Below, one piece after another: positions 8,880-16,238 of a stretch of DNA of 64,000 nt; the stretch's first letter is position 1, and each line of letters begins with the position of its first letter. Source of the stretch: Fen-1298 sp050015675 (GTDB taxonomy: Bacteria; Bacteroidota; Ignavibacteria; UBA10030); assembly GCA_050015675.1 (NCBI GenBank), contig JBEKAY010000001.1:124001-188000 (forward strand), written 5' to 3'. A program made the translations under genes and the position numbers. A model generated the notes under the pieces. The model worked only from the letters and a program-made list of their open reading frames with translations, did not search any database and was not told the origin of the DNA.

Positions 8880-9341
8880 CTATTTCAAAGCAAAGTCCAC
8901 ATCCATCATTTGGTAATGCGAATGTTTCATGCCGAGCGCCTCGTACGTTTGTTGAGCTCGTGTGTTCGATTGGTCAACGTAAAGTCGCAGACCGCACACA
9001 TCACCGCGATTTCGAGCAATTGATTCGACGCACTGGTAAAGTGAACGGAAGATTCCTCGTCCACGATATTCCGGTTGAACATACACGCTTTGAATCCACC
9101 AAAACGTAGTGTTGCGCCAATCGCTCCACTCATACGTGATCATCAACTGACCGACAACCTTGCCGTCTGCCTCTGCGAGATAATAAATGCCTTTCGATAA
9201 ATCTGCAATTAAAGCTTCTATACCTCTTTGCAGACGTTCGCGATCTATCTCAAGATTCTCGGTTTCCTTCGCCATCGCTGCATTGAATTCAGCAATGATA
9301 GCAATATCGGAAGCTGTAGCTTGTCTGGTCATGATATTCAT
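8880..9341 (-). CDS. GNAT family N-acetyltransferase
   Basis: 153 residues of a single GNAT domain. It begins MTRQATASDIAIIAEFN, has the strand/loop GQLMITYEWSDWR, the acetyl-CoA pyrophosphate loop VQPEYRGRGIFRSLY (R/Q-x-x-G-x-G/A type) and the C-terminal VDQSNTRAQQTYEALGMKHSHY. The acceptor is unknown. The frame is open into the upstream porin gene, but the first Met that fits the family lies 34 bases after the porin stop. The two genes are on the same strand and may be cotranscribed. Confidence 0.85.
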   Translation of the reverse strand: MNIMTRQATASDIAIIAEFNAAMAKETENLEIDRERLQRGIEALIADLSKGIYYLAEADGKVVGQLMITYEWSDWRNTTFWWIQSVYVQPEYRGRGIFRSLYQCVESIARNRGDVCGLRLYVDQSNTRAQQTYEALGMKHSHYQMMDVDFALK

Positions 9342-9375
9342 AGAAATATTCCGATCAAATTCTTCAGAAGAATTT

Positions 9376-10422
9376 TTAATTGAATAGAAAAAAGAATGTG
9401 ATGCGCGGAACAATATCCGCATTTTTCGTCCGTCCGGCAGAGCTTTTTTCCTTAAAGGTGTTGATCCAAATGTTCGGCATGAAGTGAACATTATTTATCG
9501 GCATGTAATCAAATCCAAAGGAGATGAAGTACTCATAAAATCCCATGCTCGAAGAAAGCCGATTGGGATCGTAATAATCGATTCGCCCGTATACTTTCCA
9601 TTGATCGGATACGCGGTGCCATGAAAACAGAGAAATGCCAAATGGAGCATAATCGGTAAAAAGAGTATCTTGGTTCTTCTGTAGCTGCTCCATAATTTCT
9701 GCGCCAATCATAAGTGATGGTTCTTGATAGGACAGAAATGCTTTCCACGTAGTGCGGTCTTTGTCCTTTGCCGCTGGTTCATAGTCAATGTAAGCTTCTA
9801 TGGAAAAATTTTGAATCGGGCTTCCGTTTGCCATTGCATAGTACTTTTTATACTTATTATTTTCAGGTTTCTGAGCATTACCATTTCCAATCATCAAGGC
9901 ATAATTCAAAGCTACGCTCGTTGGTAATGCACCGCGCAACTGCACCCCCATGTCGCTTCCGCTTCCGAGATTTCGAAAATCTGTTATCGTCTTTTCAACA
10001 GAACGATAACCCCATATTCCTTCAACTGAAGACCAAGTTGGAGTCGGCACAAGTCCCACAAGGAGGCTTGATGCAGAAAAAACATTTTTCCACTCGAGAT
10101 ATGCTGTCTTCATATATAAACCCAACCGTCCGTTCGGATCAAGCGATTTTTCGTTCCCTTCAAGTTGAAATCGCGTAGAAAATGCATTCGAAAAAGTGTA
10201 ATCGTAGAAAAGATGAAGAAGCCGGATCTGAAAACCGGATGAATCTTTTGGTGGAGGCTGGCTGAACTGTGACACGCCGCCGAAAGGTTGTGAATCACCG
10301 CCTGTTTTGTAAAAGTAATCTCCCACAATCAATCCGTGGATGTAACCGCCGGAATTTTCTTGAGCAAAAGAAAAACAAAAACAACAGATGATGGCGATGA
10401 AAAGAAAAAGTGTTCTGTGCAT
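9376..10422 (-). CDS. Outer-membrane porin-like beta-barrel protein
   Basis: 348 residues with a signal peptide (LFLFIAIICCFCFSFAQE). The mature part has alternating hydrophobic/polar strands rich in Tyr, Trp and Phe, including FQIRLLHLFYDYTFSNAFSTRFQLEGN and SIEAYIDYEPAA, and ends in a strand with a terminal aromatic-Asn pair, ITFFFLFN. This fits an outer-membrane porin of the Bacteroidota type; specificity is not visible. The start has GGAG five bases upstream of the ATG and gives a clean signal peptide; an ATG 22 codons earlier lies in frame. It is downstream of dedA, separated from it by a terminator. Confidence 0.7.
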   Translation of the reverse strand: MHRTLFLFIAIICCFCFSFAQENSGGYIHGLIVGDYFYKTGGDSQPFGGVSQFSQPPPKDSSGFQIRLLHLFYDYTFSNAFSTRFQLEGNEKSLDPNGRLGLYMKTAYLEWKNVFSASSLLVGLVPTPTWSSVEGIWGYRSVEKTITDFRNLGSGSDMGVQLRGALPTSVALNYALMIGNGNAQKPENNKYKKYYAMANGSPIQNFSIEAYIDYEPAAKDKDRTTWKAFLSYQEPSLMIGAEIMEQLQKNQDTLFTDYAPFGISLFSWHRVSDQWKVYGRIDYYDPNRLSSSMGFYEYFISFGFDYMPINNVHFMPNIWINTFKEKSSAGRTKNADIVPRITFFFLFN

Positions 10423-10520
10423 AACAGCTCCAACAAATCTAATAAATAGGGATGTACAGAATAATAGTATCCGGAATAAATATGCCACGAATGTATGTGT
10501 GAATCAAGTTCCGGCATTTC

Positions 10521-10554
10521 GGAAAAAGAAATCGCCTTGCGATGGGCAAGGCGA
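10521..10554 (-). terminator. Intrinsic terminator after dedA
   Basis: On the minus strand TCGCCTTGC pairs with GCAAGGCGA across a 5-nt loop (10532-10554 on the plus strand), followed by TTTCTTTTTCC. It lies about 35 bases after the dedA stop and before the porin gene. Confidence 0.8.
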
Positions 10555-10588
10555 GTGCTTCATGAAATTTTATTCAGCAGTTGAATAA

Positions 10589-11245
10589 TTAAAGGTTACG
10601 TTTCTTTGAACGGTGGACAAAGTGACGAATAAATTCTATTGCCGCCGGAATGCCAGGAATAAGTACAAGCGCCACAATAACCAAACTGAAGTTCTGCTTT
10701 ACAAATGGCACACTGCCAAAGAAATACCCGCCCAGCGTGAACAATAAGACCCAAAGTATGCCGCCAGCTACGTTGTAAATTATGAAACGTGGATATGTCA
10801 TGCTGCCAATGCCTGCAACAAACGGTGCAAATGTACGAATGATAGGAAGAAACCGCGCAATGATAATCGTTTTGCCGCCGTGTTTTTCATAGAAACGGTG
10901 TGTGCGTTCTAAATATTCTTTGTTCAGGAGGCGGACATTTTCTTTATGAAATACTTTCGGCCCAACGTAGTGTCCAATCCAGTAGTTAGCTGTGTCACCG
11001 GCAAATGCCGCAGTCACGAGCAGGACAATGGATGACCACACGTTGAGCGCACCGATTGCTGCAAGCGAGCCAACAGCAAACAAGAGTGAATCGCCGGGAA
11101 GGAATGGCGTTACAACAAAACCTGTTTCGCAAAAAATAACGACAAAGAGAATTGCGTACACCCATGCTCCGTACTGTGCACAGATGTCGAATAAGTGTTT
11201 ATCGATGTGGAGAATGAATTGAATAAGTTGTTGAAGTAGTTCCAT
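10589..11245 (-). CDS. dedA: DedA family inner-membrane protein
   Basis: 218 residues, very similar in layout to E. coli DedA itself: HIDKHLFDICAQYGAWVYAILFVVIFCETG at the N-terminus, re-entrant segment TPFLPGDSLLFAVGSLA, then YWIGHYVG, HRFYEKHGGKTIIIARFLPIIRTFAPFVAGIG with the conserved arginines, and membrane helices to the end. The family is implicated in lipid carrier recycling and proton-dependent membrane transport. The chosen ATG matches the E. coli protein's N-terminus (MELLQQLIQFILHID). Another in-frame ATG at 11260 lies inside a perfect 16-bp inverted repeat. It follows the FKBP gene on the same strand. Confidence 0.92.
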   Translation of the reverse strand: MELLQQLIQFILHIDKHLFDICAQYGAWVYAILFVVIFCETGFVVTPFLPGDSLLFAVGSLAAIGALNVWSSIVLLVTAAFAGDTANYWIGHYVGPKVFHKENVRLLNKEYLERTHRFYEKHGGKTIIIARFLPIIRTFAPFVAGIGSMTYPRFIIYNVAGGILWVLLFTLGGYFFGSVPFVKQNFSLVIVALVLIPGIPAAIEFIRHFVHRSKKRNL

Positions 11246-11257
11246 AATTTCGGTGAT

Positions 11258-11292
11258 CATCTGCAACGCACTTCGCAAGTGCGTTGCAGATG
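11258..11292. repeat. Perfect 16-bp inverted repeat (REP-like palindrome)
   Basis: CATCTGCAACGCACTT (11258-11273), spacer CGC, and its exact reverse complement (11277-11292). It fills the gap between the FKBP stop and the dedA start. No T-run follows on either strand, so it is not a standard terminator. Its form, a long perfect GC-balanced palindrome with a 3-nt loop between genes, resembles REP-type elements mobilised by RAYT transposases, one of which is present in this window. Confidence 0.7.
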
Positions 11293-11301
11293 GGTAATCG
11301 A

Positions 11302-11991
11302 TTATTTAATAGAAAGTAGTTCAATATCAAAAATCAATGTGGCATTTGGGCCGATCATTTGTCCGGCACCATTTGGACCATAGGCAAGATCAGACGGGAT
11401 GAAGAGCTGCCATTTTGATCCTACGGACATAAGTTGCAACGCTTCAATCCAGCCTTTTATAACCCCGCCAACGGGAAATTCTGCCGGCTCACCGCGCTTA
11501 TATGAACTGTCGAACTCTGTTCCATCTATAAGTGTTCCCCGGTAATTACATTTTACAGTTTGGCTCGCTGTAGGTTTTGCACCGGTGCCTGATTTTAAAA
11601 TCTTGTATTGTAATCCGCTGGGAAGTGTTATCACGCCGTCCTTTTTCTTGTTTGCCGCAAGGAACGTTTCGCCTTCTTTTTTATTCTTTTCTGCTTTCGC
11701 TTGCATCTTACCCATCATTTCTTGTTGAAATGCCATCAGGGTTGCTTCCATTTCCTTGTCGCTCATTACCGTTTTTGATCCATTGACGGCGTCTCTTATT
11801 CCCAGCAATAAAAATGCTGGATCGATGTTCAATTCCTGCATTTTCATCTTCATTTTCAGATCTTTTCCTACATTGACACCGATGCTGTAACTGGTTTTCT
11901 CTTTTGTCGTCTTTGGTGTTTCTTTTTTCTGCGTCATAGCTGTGGCAACAAACAGCGTCAGTAAGATCGCGATCGCAATAAACTTTTTCAT
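11302..11991 (-). CDS. FKBP-type peptidyl-prolyl cis-trans isomerase, Mip/FkpA-like
   Basis: 229 residues. A signal peptide (KKFIAIAILLTLFVATAMTQ) precedes a helical dimerisation domain (KTSYSIGVNVGKDLKMKM to about residue 110), then a C-terminal FKBP domain: GLQYKILKSGTGAKPTASQTVKCNYRGTLIDGTEFDSSYKRGEPAEF, GVIKGWIEALQLMSVG and IPSDLAYGPNGAG, ending LIFDIELLSIK. This is the layout of Mip and FkpA, periplasmic or surface folding factors. AAGGA six bases before the ATG supports the start. The 5' leader carries a terminator-shaped hairpin. It lies upstream of dedA on the same strand. Confidence 0.92.
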   Translation of the reverse strand: MKKFIAIAILLTLFVATAMTQKKETPKTTKEKTSYSIGVNVGKDLKMKMKMQELNIDPAFLLLGIRDAVNGSKTVMSDKEMEATLMAFQQEMMGKMQAKAEKNKKEGETFLAANKKKDGVITLPSGLQYKILKSGTGAKPTASQTVKCNYRGTLIDGTEFDSSYKRGEPAEFPVGGVIKGWIEALQLMSVGSKWQLFIPSDLAYGPNGAGQMIGPNATLIFDIELLSIK

Positions 11992-12013
11992 GAATTGTCC
12001 TTTTAAGTTAAGT

Positions 12014-12045
12014 GATAAACAAAAACGCAGGACGAACCTGCGTTT
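12014..12045 (-). terminator. Hairpin with U-tract between S9 peptidase and FKBP genes
   Basis: On the minus strand AAACGCAGG, loop TTCGT, CCTGCGTTT, followed by TTGTTTATC. It lies 77 bases after the peptidase stop and 32 bases before the FKBP start. The simplest reading is the peptidase terminator. Because it could also begin the FKBP transcript (TTTAAC lies just upstream), it could act as a leader hairpin. Confidence 0.7.
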
Positions 12046-12121
12046 GACCATTGTTAAAGTAATGCTTTTTTAGAGAGAACAAAAGCAGAATTGTGTATAT
12101 CACGATATTTTCATTTGTATT

Positions 12122-13213
12122 CTATTTATACCCTGCCTTTTCTAAATCCATTAAAGACTTAAATTGATGTGGTGGATTCAAGTATTGAGCAAGAAATTTA
12201 TAAATCTTCATGCGTATTTGCTTTGCCAGCTTCGTGTCGATGCGGTCAAAGCTATGTCCGCCGGGGGCTTCCTGGAAAATCTCAAATTCGAACTTTTTTC
12301 CTGCCGCTTTCAGATCTTCGATGAGATGCTTTACTTCTTCAACGTGTACATCGTCGTCGTTGGTGTTGGTATGGATCAATAATGGTGTTCTCAGTTTATT
12401 CACATGGGTCACCGGGGAGCGTCTCAGGTATTCTGCAGAATCCTCGCTCACGGTTTTTCCAATATGGTATGCGGCATAAAAATCTTTCCGATAGTCATTA
12501 TCATAATATCCCAATCGCATCACAAGATCGCTTACAGGCACACCGGCAAACGCAACCTGATAGTCGTTCGGATGTTCAAAGATATCCATCAATGTAATAA
12601 AGCCTCCATGACTCCATCCGATAGCACCAATGCGAGTGCTGTCGACAATCCTGTAATTTTCTACCATCCAATTGCGTGCAGCATGATTATCTTCGACTTC
12701 GCGTCCGCCGTAGTCGATCCGTTCATAGAAATCCTTCCCGTACCCTGTACTGCCGCGAAATTCCGGTGCTACAACAATATAACCCTGCGCCATCATCTCG
12801 CGGATGATATGTGTATGATATGTTGTAAAATCGGCATGCACACCGCCGTGCGGCAAAACCAGCAAGGGATATTTTTTATTCCTATTTATTTTTTGTGGGA
12901 TGAAAACATATGCCCAAAATTTGACCGGGTTCCATGCACCTCTTGCCGTCGAGTCCTTTACTTTTGCCGGAGGCGGTCCGACGATGAAGACTTTATCGAT
13001 GCTGGCAACGTCTCCGACTTTGTTATACCATTGCACATCGTCCACGGCTTTTGCTAATTGATCGAGACGATGATCGAGCGTTTCGAACTTTTTGTCGATC
13101 TGCTTCATGAGAGAATCGACGGATCGTCCTTCTTGAGCCCATAATGGAATAAAAATTAGAAATAGAAGAACAAATGTCGTTAAGAAGAGATGCAGAAAAG
13201 TTGAGTTGTTCAT
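12122..13213 (-). CDS. Exported S9 (prolyl oligopeptidase-like) peptidase / alpha-beta hydrolase
   Basis: 363 residues. A signal peptide (FLHLFLTTFVLLFLIFIPLWAQ) is followed by a short helical segment (SVDSLMKQIDKKFETLDHRLDQLAKAVDD) and a catalytic alpha/beta hydrolase domain. The oxyanion region is LLVLPHGGVHADF, the nucleophile elbow GWSHGG, the acid lies in HTNTNDDDVHVEEV and the histidine in PGGHSFDR. The beta-propeller found in many S9 enzymes is absent, so it may be an acylaminoacyl-peptidase-like or esterase-type enzyme. GGAGG ten bases upstream supports the ATG. The 5' leader holds a hairpin with a run of eight Us. Confidence 0.85.
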   Translation of the reverse strand: MNNSTFLHLFLTTFVLLFLIFIPLWAQEGRSVDSLMKQIDKKFETLDHRLDQLAKAVDDVQWYNKVGDVASIDKVFIVGPPPAKVKDSTARGAWNPVKFWAYVFIPQKINRNKKYPLLVLPHGGVHADFTTYHTHIIREMMAQGYIVVAPEFRGSTGYGKDFYERIDYGGREVEDNHAARNWMVENYRIVDSTRIGAIGWSHGGFITLMDIFEHPNDYQVAFAGVPVSDLVMRLGYYDNDYRKDFYAAYHIGKTVSEDSAEYLRRSPVTHVNKLRTPLLIHTNTNDDDVHVEEVKHLIEDLKAAGKKFEFEIFQEAPGGHSFDRIDTKLAKQIRMKIYKFLAQYLNPPHQFKSLMDLEKAGYK

Positions 13214-13267
13214 GAAATAAAATCCTCCAGAAAGTGAAATCGATAAAATGATACTTACGAAGTGTAG

Positions 13268-13311
13268 AAAAAAAAGGAGCAAAAACCAACTTGCGTTTAG
13301 AAAACGCTCCT
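13268..13311 (-). promoter_or_regulatory. Terminator-shaped leader hairpin upstream of S9 peptidase gene
   Basis: On the minus strand AGGAGC pairs with GCTCCT, enclosing a second stem GCGTTT/AAACGC, followed directly by eight Us. It begins a few bases after a TATAAT box (reverse complement of 13317-13322) and ends about 55 nt before the peptidase start. No minus-strand gene lies close upstream that it could terminate, so an attenuator or 5'-end stem-loop role is possible. Confidence 0.5.
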
Positions 13312-13352
13312 GCTACATTATAGTAAGAACCGAATAGCAAAGGGATTCAAGT

Positions 13353-13530
13353 ATGAAGAAATTTATCGTGTCTTCGGTTTTCTTTTTGCCCAGACAGTAT
13401 TTTCTCAATATGGGATTCGCAAAACGCCGGCGATAAATTTGTGACGATTTTTTAGAATACTGAATATACGTTCAGTCGCGAAATACAGGATGAAGTCATC
13501 CAATGGCTGAATAACGTTTGCAGGAAATAA
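13353..13530 (+). pseudogene. Degenerate fragment of a secreted protein gene
   Basis: An ATG with AGGGA upstream opens MKKFIVSSVFF, a normal signal-peptide start. After a frame change the sequence reads AQTVFSQYGIRKTPAINL, with a plausible cleavage site, followed by a stop, and after another change NTEYTFSREIQDEVIQWLN to a final stop at 13528-13530. Three coherent pieces in three frames, with both ends of a protein but almost no middle, indicate a decayed gene with an internal deletion. The parent family is not recognisable. It fills most of the gap between the divergent S9 peptidase and thioesterase genes. Confidence 0.5.
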
Positions 13531-13575
13531 ATTACTAAATCATTAGATCACTCAATCACCAAATCGAAAATCACT

Positions 13576-14082
13576 ATGAAACATCGCGTTACAGGAAAAC
13601 AACAAAACAGTAAAATGTGTTTTCTTTGCGGAATGAAGAATTCATTCGGACTCAAAGGAGAATTTTTTGAACTAGACAACAACGAACTGGCGTGTATCTT
13701 CAGACCTTCAAATGAACATCAGAGTTATCCGGGCAGGCTGCATGGCGGAATCACAACGGCAGTCCTCGACGAAACAATCGGACGCGCAATAATGATGAAG
13801 TCAAAAGAAGAGATCTGGGGAGTTACAATCGAGTTCACCACCCGGTTTAAAAAACAGATTCCGTTGAATGAGGATCTCCGTGTTGTCGGGCGAATTACCG
13901 TCGAAACGAGCCGTACATTTGAAGGCACCGGCGAACTGCTTTTGCCAAACGGCGAAGTTGCTGCAACTGGCTTTGGGAAGTATCTACGCATGCCTCTCAT
14001 TAAAATTTCTGACTTCGATCCGCTGGAACAGGAGTGGAAAATTACCCGTTCGGAAAAAGATCCGATAGAAATCGAACTCTAG
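13576..14082 (+). CDS. PaaI-type hotdog thioesterase
   Basis: 168 residues of a single hotdog domain. The catalytic stretch is SYPGRLHGGITTAVLDETIGRA, with HGG at the start of the long helix and the acidic residue of VLDE. Strands GVTIEFTTRFKKQIPLNEDLRVVGRI and GTGELLLPNGEVAATGFGKYL follow. It begins with a cysteine-containing segment MCFLCGMKNSFGLKGEFF, common in this branch. It probably hydrolyses an acyl-CoA; the acyl chain is unknown. No strong ribosome site is visible. It stands alone. Confidence 0.88.
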   Translation: MKHRVTGKQQNSKMCFLCGMKNSFGLKGEFFELDNNELACIFRPSNEHQSYPGRLHGGITTAVLDETIGRAIMMKSKEEIWGVTIEFTTRFKKQIPLNEDLRVVGRITVETSRTFEGTGELLLPNGEVAATGFGKYLRMPLIKISDFDPLEQEWKITRSEKDPIEIEL

Positions 14083-14144
14083 AGATGTCCAATACTTACT
14101 TGCTATGCAGGTGGGAGGGGACGTTCTAACAAAAAATGAAGTCT

Positions 14145-14816
14145 TCAGGAAATTGTATTTGCAATTTCTTGAATATGATCCGATTCAAAAATATTCACGC
14201 CTTTTAAATCCATCTGTGCTACACGCACCATTGCCTTGGCAACATCGCCTGCTTGGATGGCGCGATATTTTTTTAACGGCCCCGCCAATGCATATTTCAA
14301 TCCCGACATAACAAAAGCTCCGGCTTTTTCGCCGTTACGATGTTCCTTCCGTTCTCCCAGCAAGAGCGATGGTCGGAACACATGGAAAGCGGTGAAAGAA
14401 ATTTTCCGGATCGCTTCTTCCACTTCCCCTTTTACGCGATTGTAAAATATGCGGGAATATGGATCAGCACCGAGTGATGAGACGAGAAGAAACTGATTTG
14501 CTCCACAATGCTGTGTGAGTGCTGCAAGCTTGATCGGATAATCATAGTCAACTTTGCGAAATGCTGCCTGCGTTCCCGCTTTCTTAATGGTCGTTCCTAG
14601 ACAACAATATACATCGTTTGTATACAAGAGCTCACCAAACATTTCAAGATCATCAAAGTTAACAATATGCTCTACTAGTTTCTCGTGAACAATGGTGAGC
14701 GGTGTTCGCACAAGTACCGTCACACGCGTGTACGAAGACTCTTCTAGAAGAGATTGCAGGCAGTGTCCGCCAATGAGTCCGCTTGCTCCAACGAGTAATG
14801 CTGATTTGGAATCCAT
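14145..14816 (-). CDS. NAD(P)-binding atypical SDR oxidoreductase
   Basis: 223 residues with an N-terminal dinucleotide motif ALLVGASGLIGGHCLQSLL, then DDLEMFGELLYTNDVYCCLGTT, KVDYDYPIKLAALTQHCGANQFLLVSSLGADP and YNRVKGEVEEAIRKI with the YxxxK-like pair. This is the HTATIP2/YbjT-like atypical short-chain dehydrogenase group, whose bacterial substrates are mostly unknown. The gene starts seven bases after the rsgA stop, so it is probably cotranscribed with it; no functional link is evident. Confidence 0.83.
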   Translation of the reverse strand: MDSKSALLVGASGLIGGHCLQSLLEESSYTRVTVLVRTPLTIVHEKLVEHIVNFDDLEMFGELLYTNDVYCCLGTTIKKAGTQAAFRKVDYDYPIKLAALTQHCGANQFLLVSSLGADPYSRIFYNRVKGEVEEAIRKISFTAFHVFRPSLLLGERKEHRNGEKAGAFVMSGLKYALAGPLKKYRAIQAGDVAKAMVRVAQMDLKGVNIFESDHIQEIANTIS

Positions 14817-14823
14817 ACGCCTC

Positions 14824-15897
14824 CTATTGTTTTTCGCGATTTCGGAATTTTGTGTTGAACTGTTTTGAAATCTTCTTCTGACGCTCTTTTTTAAAACGCT
14901 GGGAAGCGTCTGTTTGCTTTGCCATCTGATTGTGAACTTCGCGCTGAAGTTTTTGAAAACCTATGTATCGTTCCGGAAGAAGCCTTCCTTCCTCGATTGC
15001 ATTTTTCACAGCGCAGTCCGGCTCGGCTTCGTGCTTGCAATCGCGGAAACGGCAATTCGATGCAAGTTCTTCAATATCATCAAAGCTTTCCTGCAGGCCT
15101 TCGTCCACACCTAAGAATTGGAGTTCGCGTAATCCCGGAGTGTCAATGATCATACCTCCGTTTGGAAGCACCAGCAATTCACGATGTGCCGTAGTGTGGC
15201 GGCCGTGGCTGTCGGTAACGCGAACTTTCTGCACTTTCGCATATTCTTTATCGAGAAGAATATTCGTTATGGTAGACTTTCCGACACCGGATGAACCGAA
15301 TAGTACGCCTGTCGTTCCCGGTGTCAGAATGGAATAGAGAGGAAGAACGCTTTCTTTGTGAAGTGCACTCGTTACAATAACATTGACATCGTGCGCGATG
15401 GACAGAACTTCCCGTATACATTCTTCGAGGTGCGAACACAAATCGGATTTATTCAGAATGATAACAGGACGCGCACCGCTTTCCGATGCGACTGTCAAGT
15501 GCCGTTCTAATCGGCGCAAATTATAATTCGCATCCAATCCCATAACCAAAAATACTATGTCGATATTAGCAGCAATGACTTGTTCGTCGGGACGATCGCC
15601 GGCAACTTTGCGCGAAAACTTGCTTTTGCGTTCCAGCACGTGATGAATAACGGCAGATTGATCGCCGGAATCGATTTCAAAGACAACCCAATCGCCGACA
15701 GCGGGAAAAGCATGAAGGCCGGAGACTTCAAAACGAAACTTGCCGCTTACTTTTCCTCTCACTTCGCCTCGTTCAGTGAACAGCACATAGCGGTCTTTGT
15801 GTTGAATCGTCACGCGGCCTGGCAGCAGACCTTGATGAGCGTACTGAGCAAAACTTGCCTCAAAAAAACTATTCCAGCCAAATATTTCTAACTTCAT
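14824..15897 (-). CDS. rsgA: Ribosome small subunit-dependent GTPase A
   Basis: 357 residues in the usual three parts. An N-terminal OB fold (about 25-95) is followed by a circularly permuted GTPase domain in the order G4 (LNKSDL), G1 (GSSGVGKST) and G3 (DTPGLREL). A C-terminal zinc knuckle, CRFRDCKHEAEPDC, comes next and then a basic tail (KKERQKKISKQFNTKF). RsgA matures the 30S subunit by testing the decoding centre and releasing RbfA. The ATG chosen is two codons inside a TTG-initiated frame; neither has a good ribosome site. It heads a two-gene unit with the SDR gene and is divergent from the trp operon. Confidence 0.95.
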   Translation of the reverse strand: MKLEIFGWNSFFEASFAQYAHQGLLPGRVTIQHKDRYVLFTERGEVRGKVSGKFRFEVSGLHAFPAVGDWVVFEIDSGDQSAVIHHVLERKSKFSRKVAGDRPDEQVIAANIDIVFLVMGLDANYNLRRLERHLTVASESGARPVIILNKSDLCSHLEECIREVLSIAHDVNVIVTSALHKESVLPLYSILTPGTTGVLFGSSGVGKSTITNILLDKEYAKVQKVRVTDSHGRHTTAHRELLVLPNGGMIIDTPGLRELQFLGVDEGLQESFDDIEELASNCRFRDCKHEAEPDCAVKNAIEEGRLLPERYIGFQKLQREVHNQMAKQTDASQRFKKERQKKISKQFNTKFRNREKQ

Positions 15898-16021
15898 AGA
15901 CAAATCAAATTAACTTGAATTTCATATACACTCGTTCCTTTTTTCCTTAATCAATCGTTTTTTCTATGTCAATGTACGATTGTTTTATTGAAAGACAACG
16001 GTGATTTTTTTGAGCTGGGAC

Positions 16022-16050
16022 TTGACTTATTTCCACCGATCTTGTATATT
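16022..16050 (+). promoter_or_regulatory. trp operon promoter (sigma-70 type)
   Basis: TTGACT (16022-16027) and TATATT (16045-16050) separated by 17 bases, close to the sigma-70 consensus. Transcription would begin near 16057, only about seven bases before the leader-peptide ATG. Confidence 0.7.
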
Positions 16051-16063
16051 GCTTACGTAAAGT

Positions 16064-16159
16064 ATGTCACAATCCATTCATCATATCGTCTCTTCTAATA
16101 ACCGTTGGTGGTGGCGCATGAGTATATCCAAACGAACAGGTATGAAAACGGATAGTTAA
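16064..16159 (+). CDS. trpL: trp operon leader peptide (31 aa, Trp-Trp-Trp)
   Basis: An ATG-initiated frame of 31 codons ending in TAA, with three consecutive TGG codons at 16106-16114 giving RWWWR. Tandem Trp codons in a short frame between the promoter and an intrinsic terminator in front of trpE are the hallmark of ribosome-mediated attenuation. Predicted behaviour, from the known Proteobacterial mechanism: with charged tRNA-Trp low, the ribosome stalls on the TGG run and favours an antiterminator; with it high, the terminator at 16188-16220 forms. The start is close to the predicted transcript end and lacks a Shine-Dalgarno site, so translation may be nearly leaderless. Confidence 0.82.
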   Translation: MSQSIHHIVSSNNRWWWRMSISKRTGMKTDS

Positions 16160-16220
16160 CTTATAAGCATACGCAGATTGTATTCTTAACCCTTCCCGGA
16201 TCACCCTGGAAGGGTTTTTT
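16114..16220 (+). promoter_or_regulatory. trp attenuator: competing stems and intrinsic terminator
   Basis: The terminator stem is AACCCTTCC (16188-16196) with GGAAGGGTT (16208-16216) followed by TTTT. Folding by hand gives a possible 1:2 stem, GCG-C-ATG (16114-16120) with CAT-A-CGC (16168-16174), starting at the last Trp codon. A possible 2:3 antiterminator is GTTAA (16155-16159) with TTAAC (16186-16190), plus ATAC (16169-16172) with GTAT (16180-16183). The 2:3 pairing would take bases needed by both other stems, as in the classical design. The terminator is certain; the alternative stems are short and inferred. Confidence 0.7.
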
Positions 16221-16238
16221 ATTATATGGACGGACATA

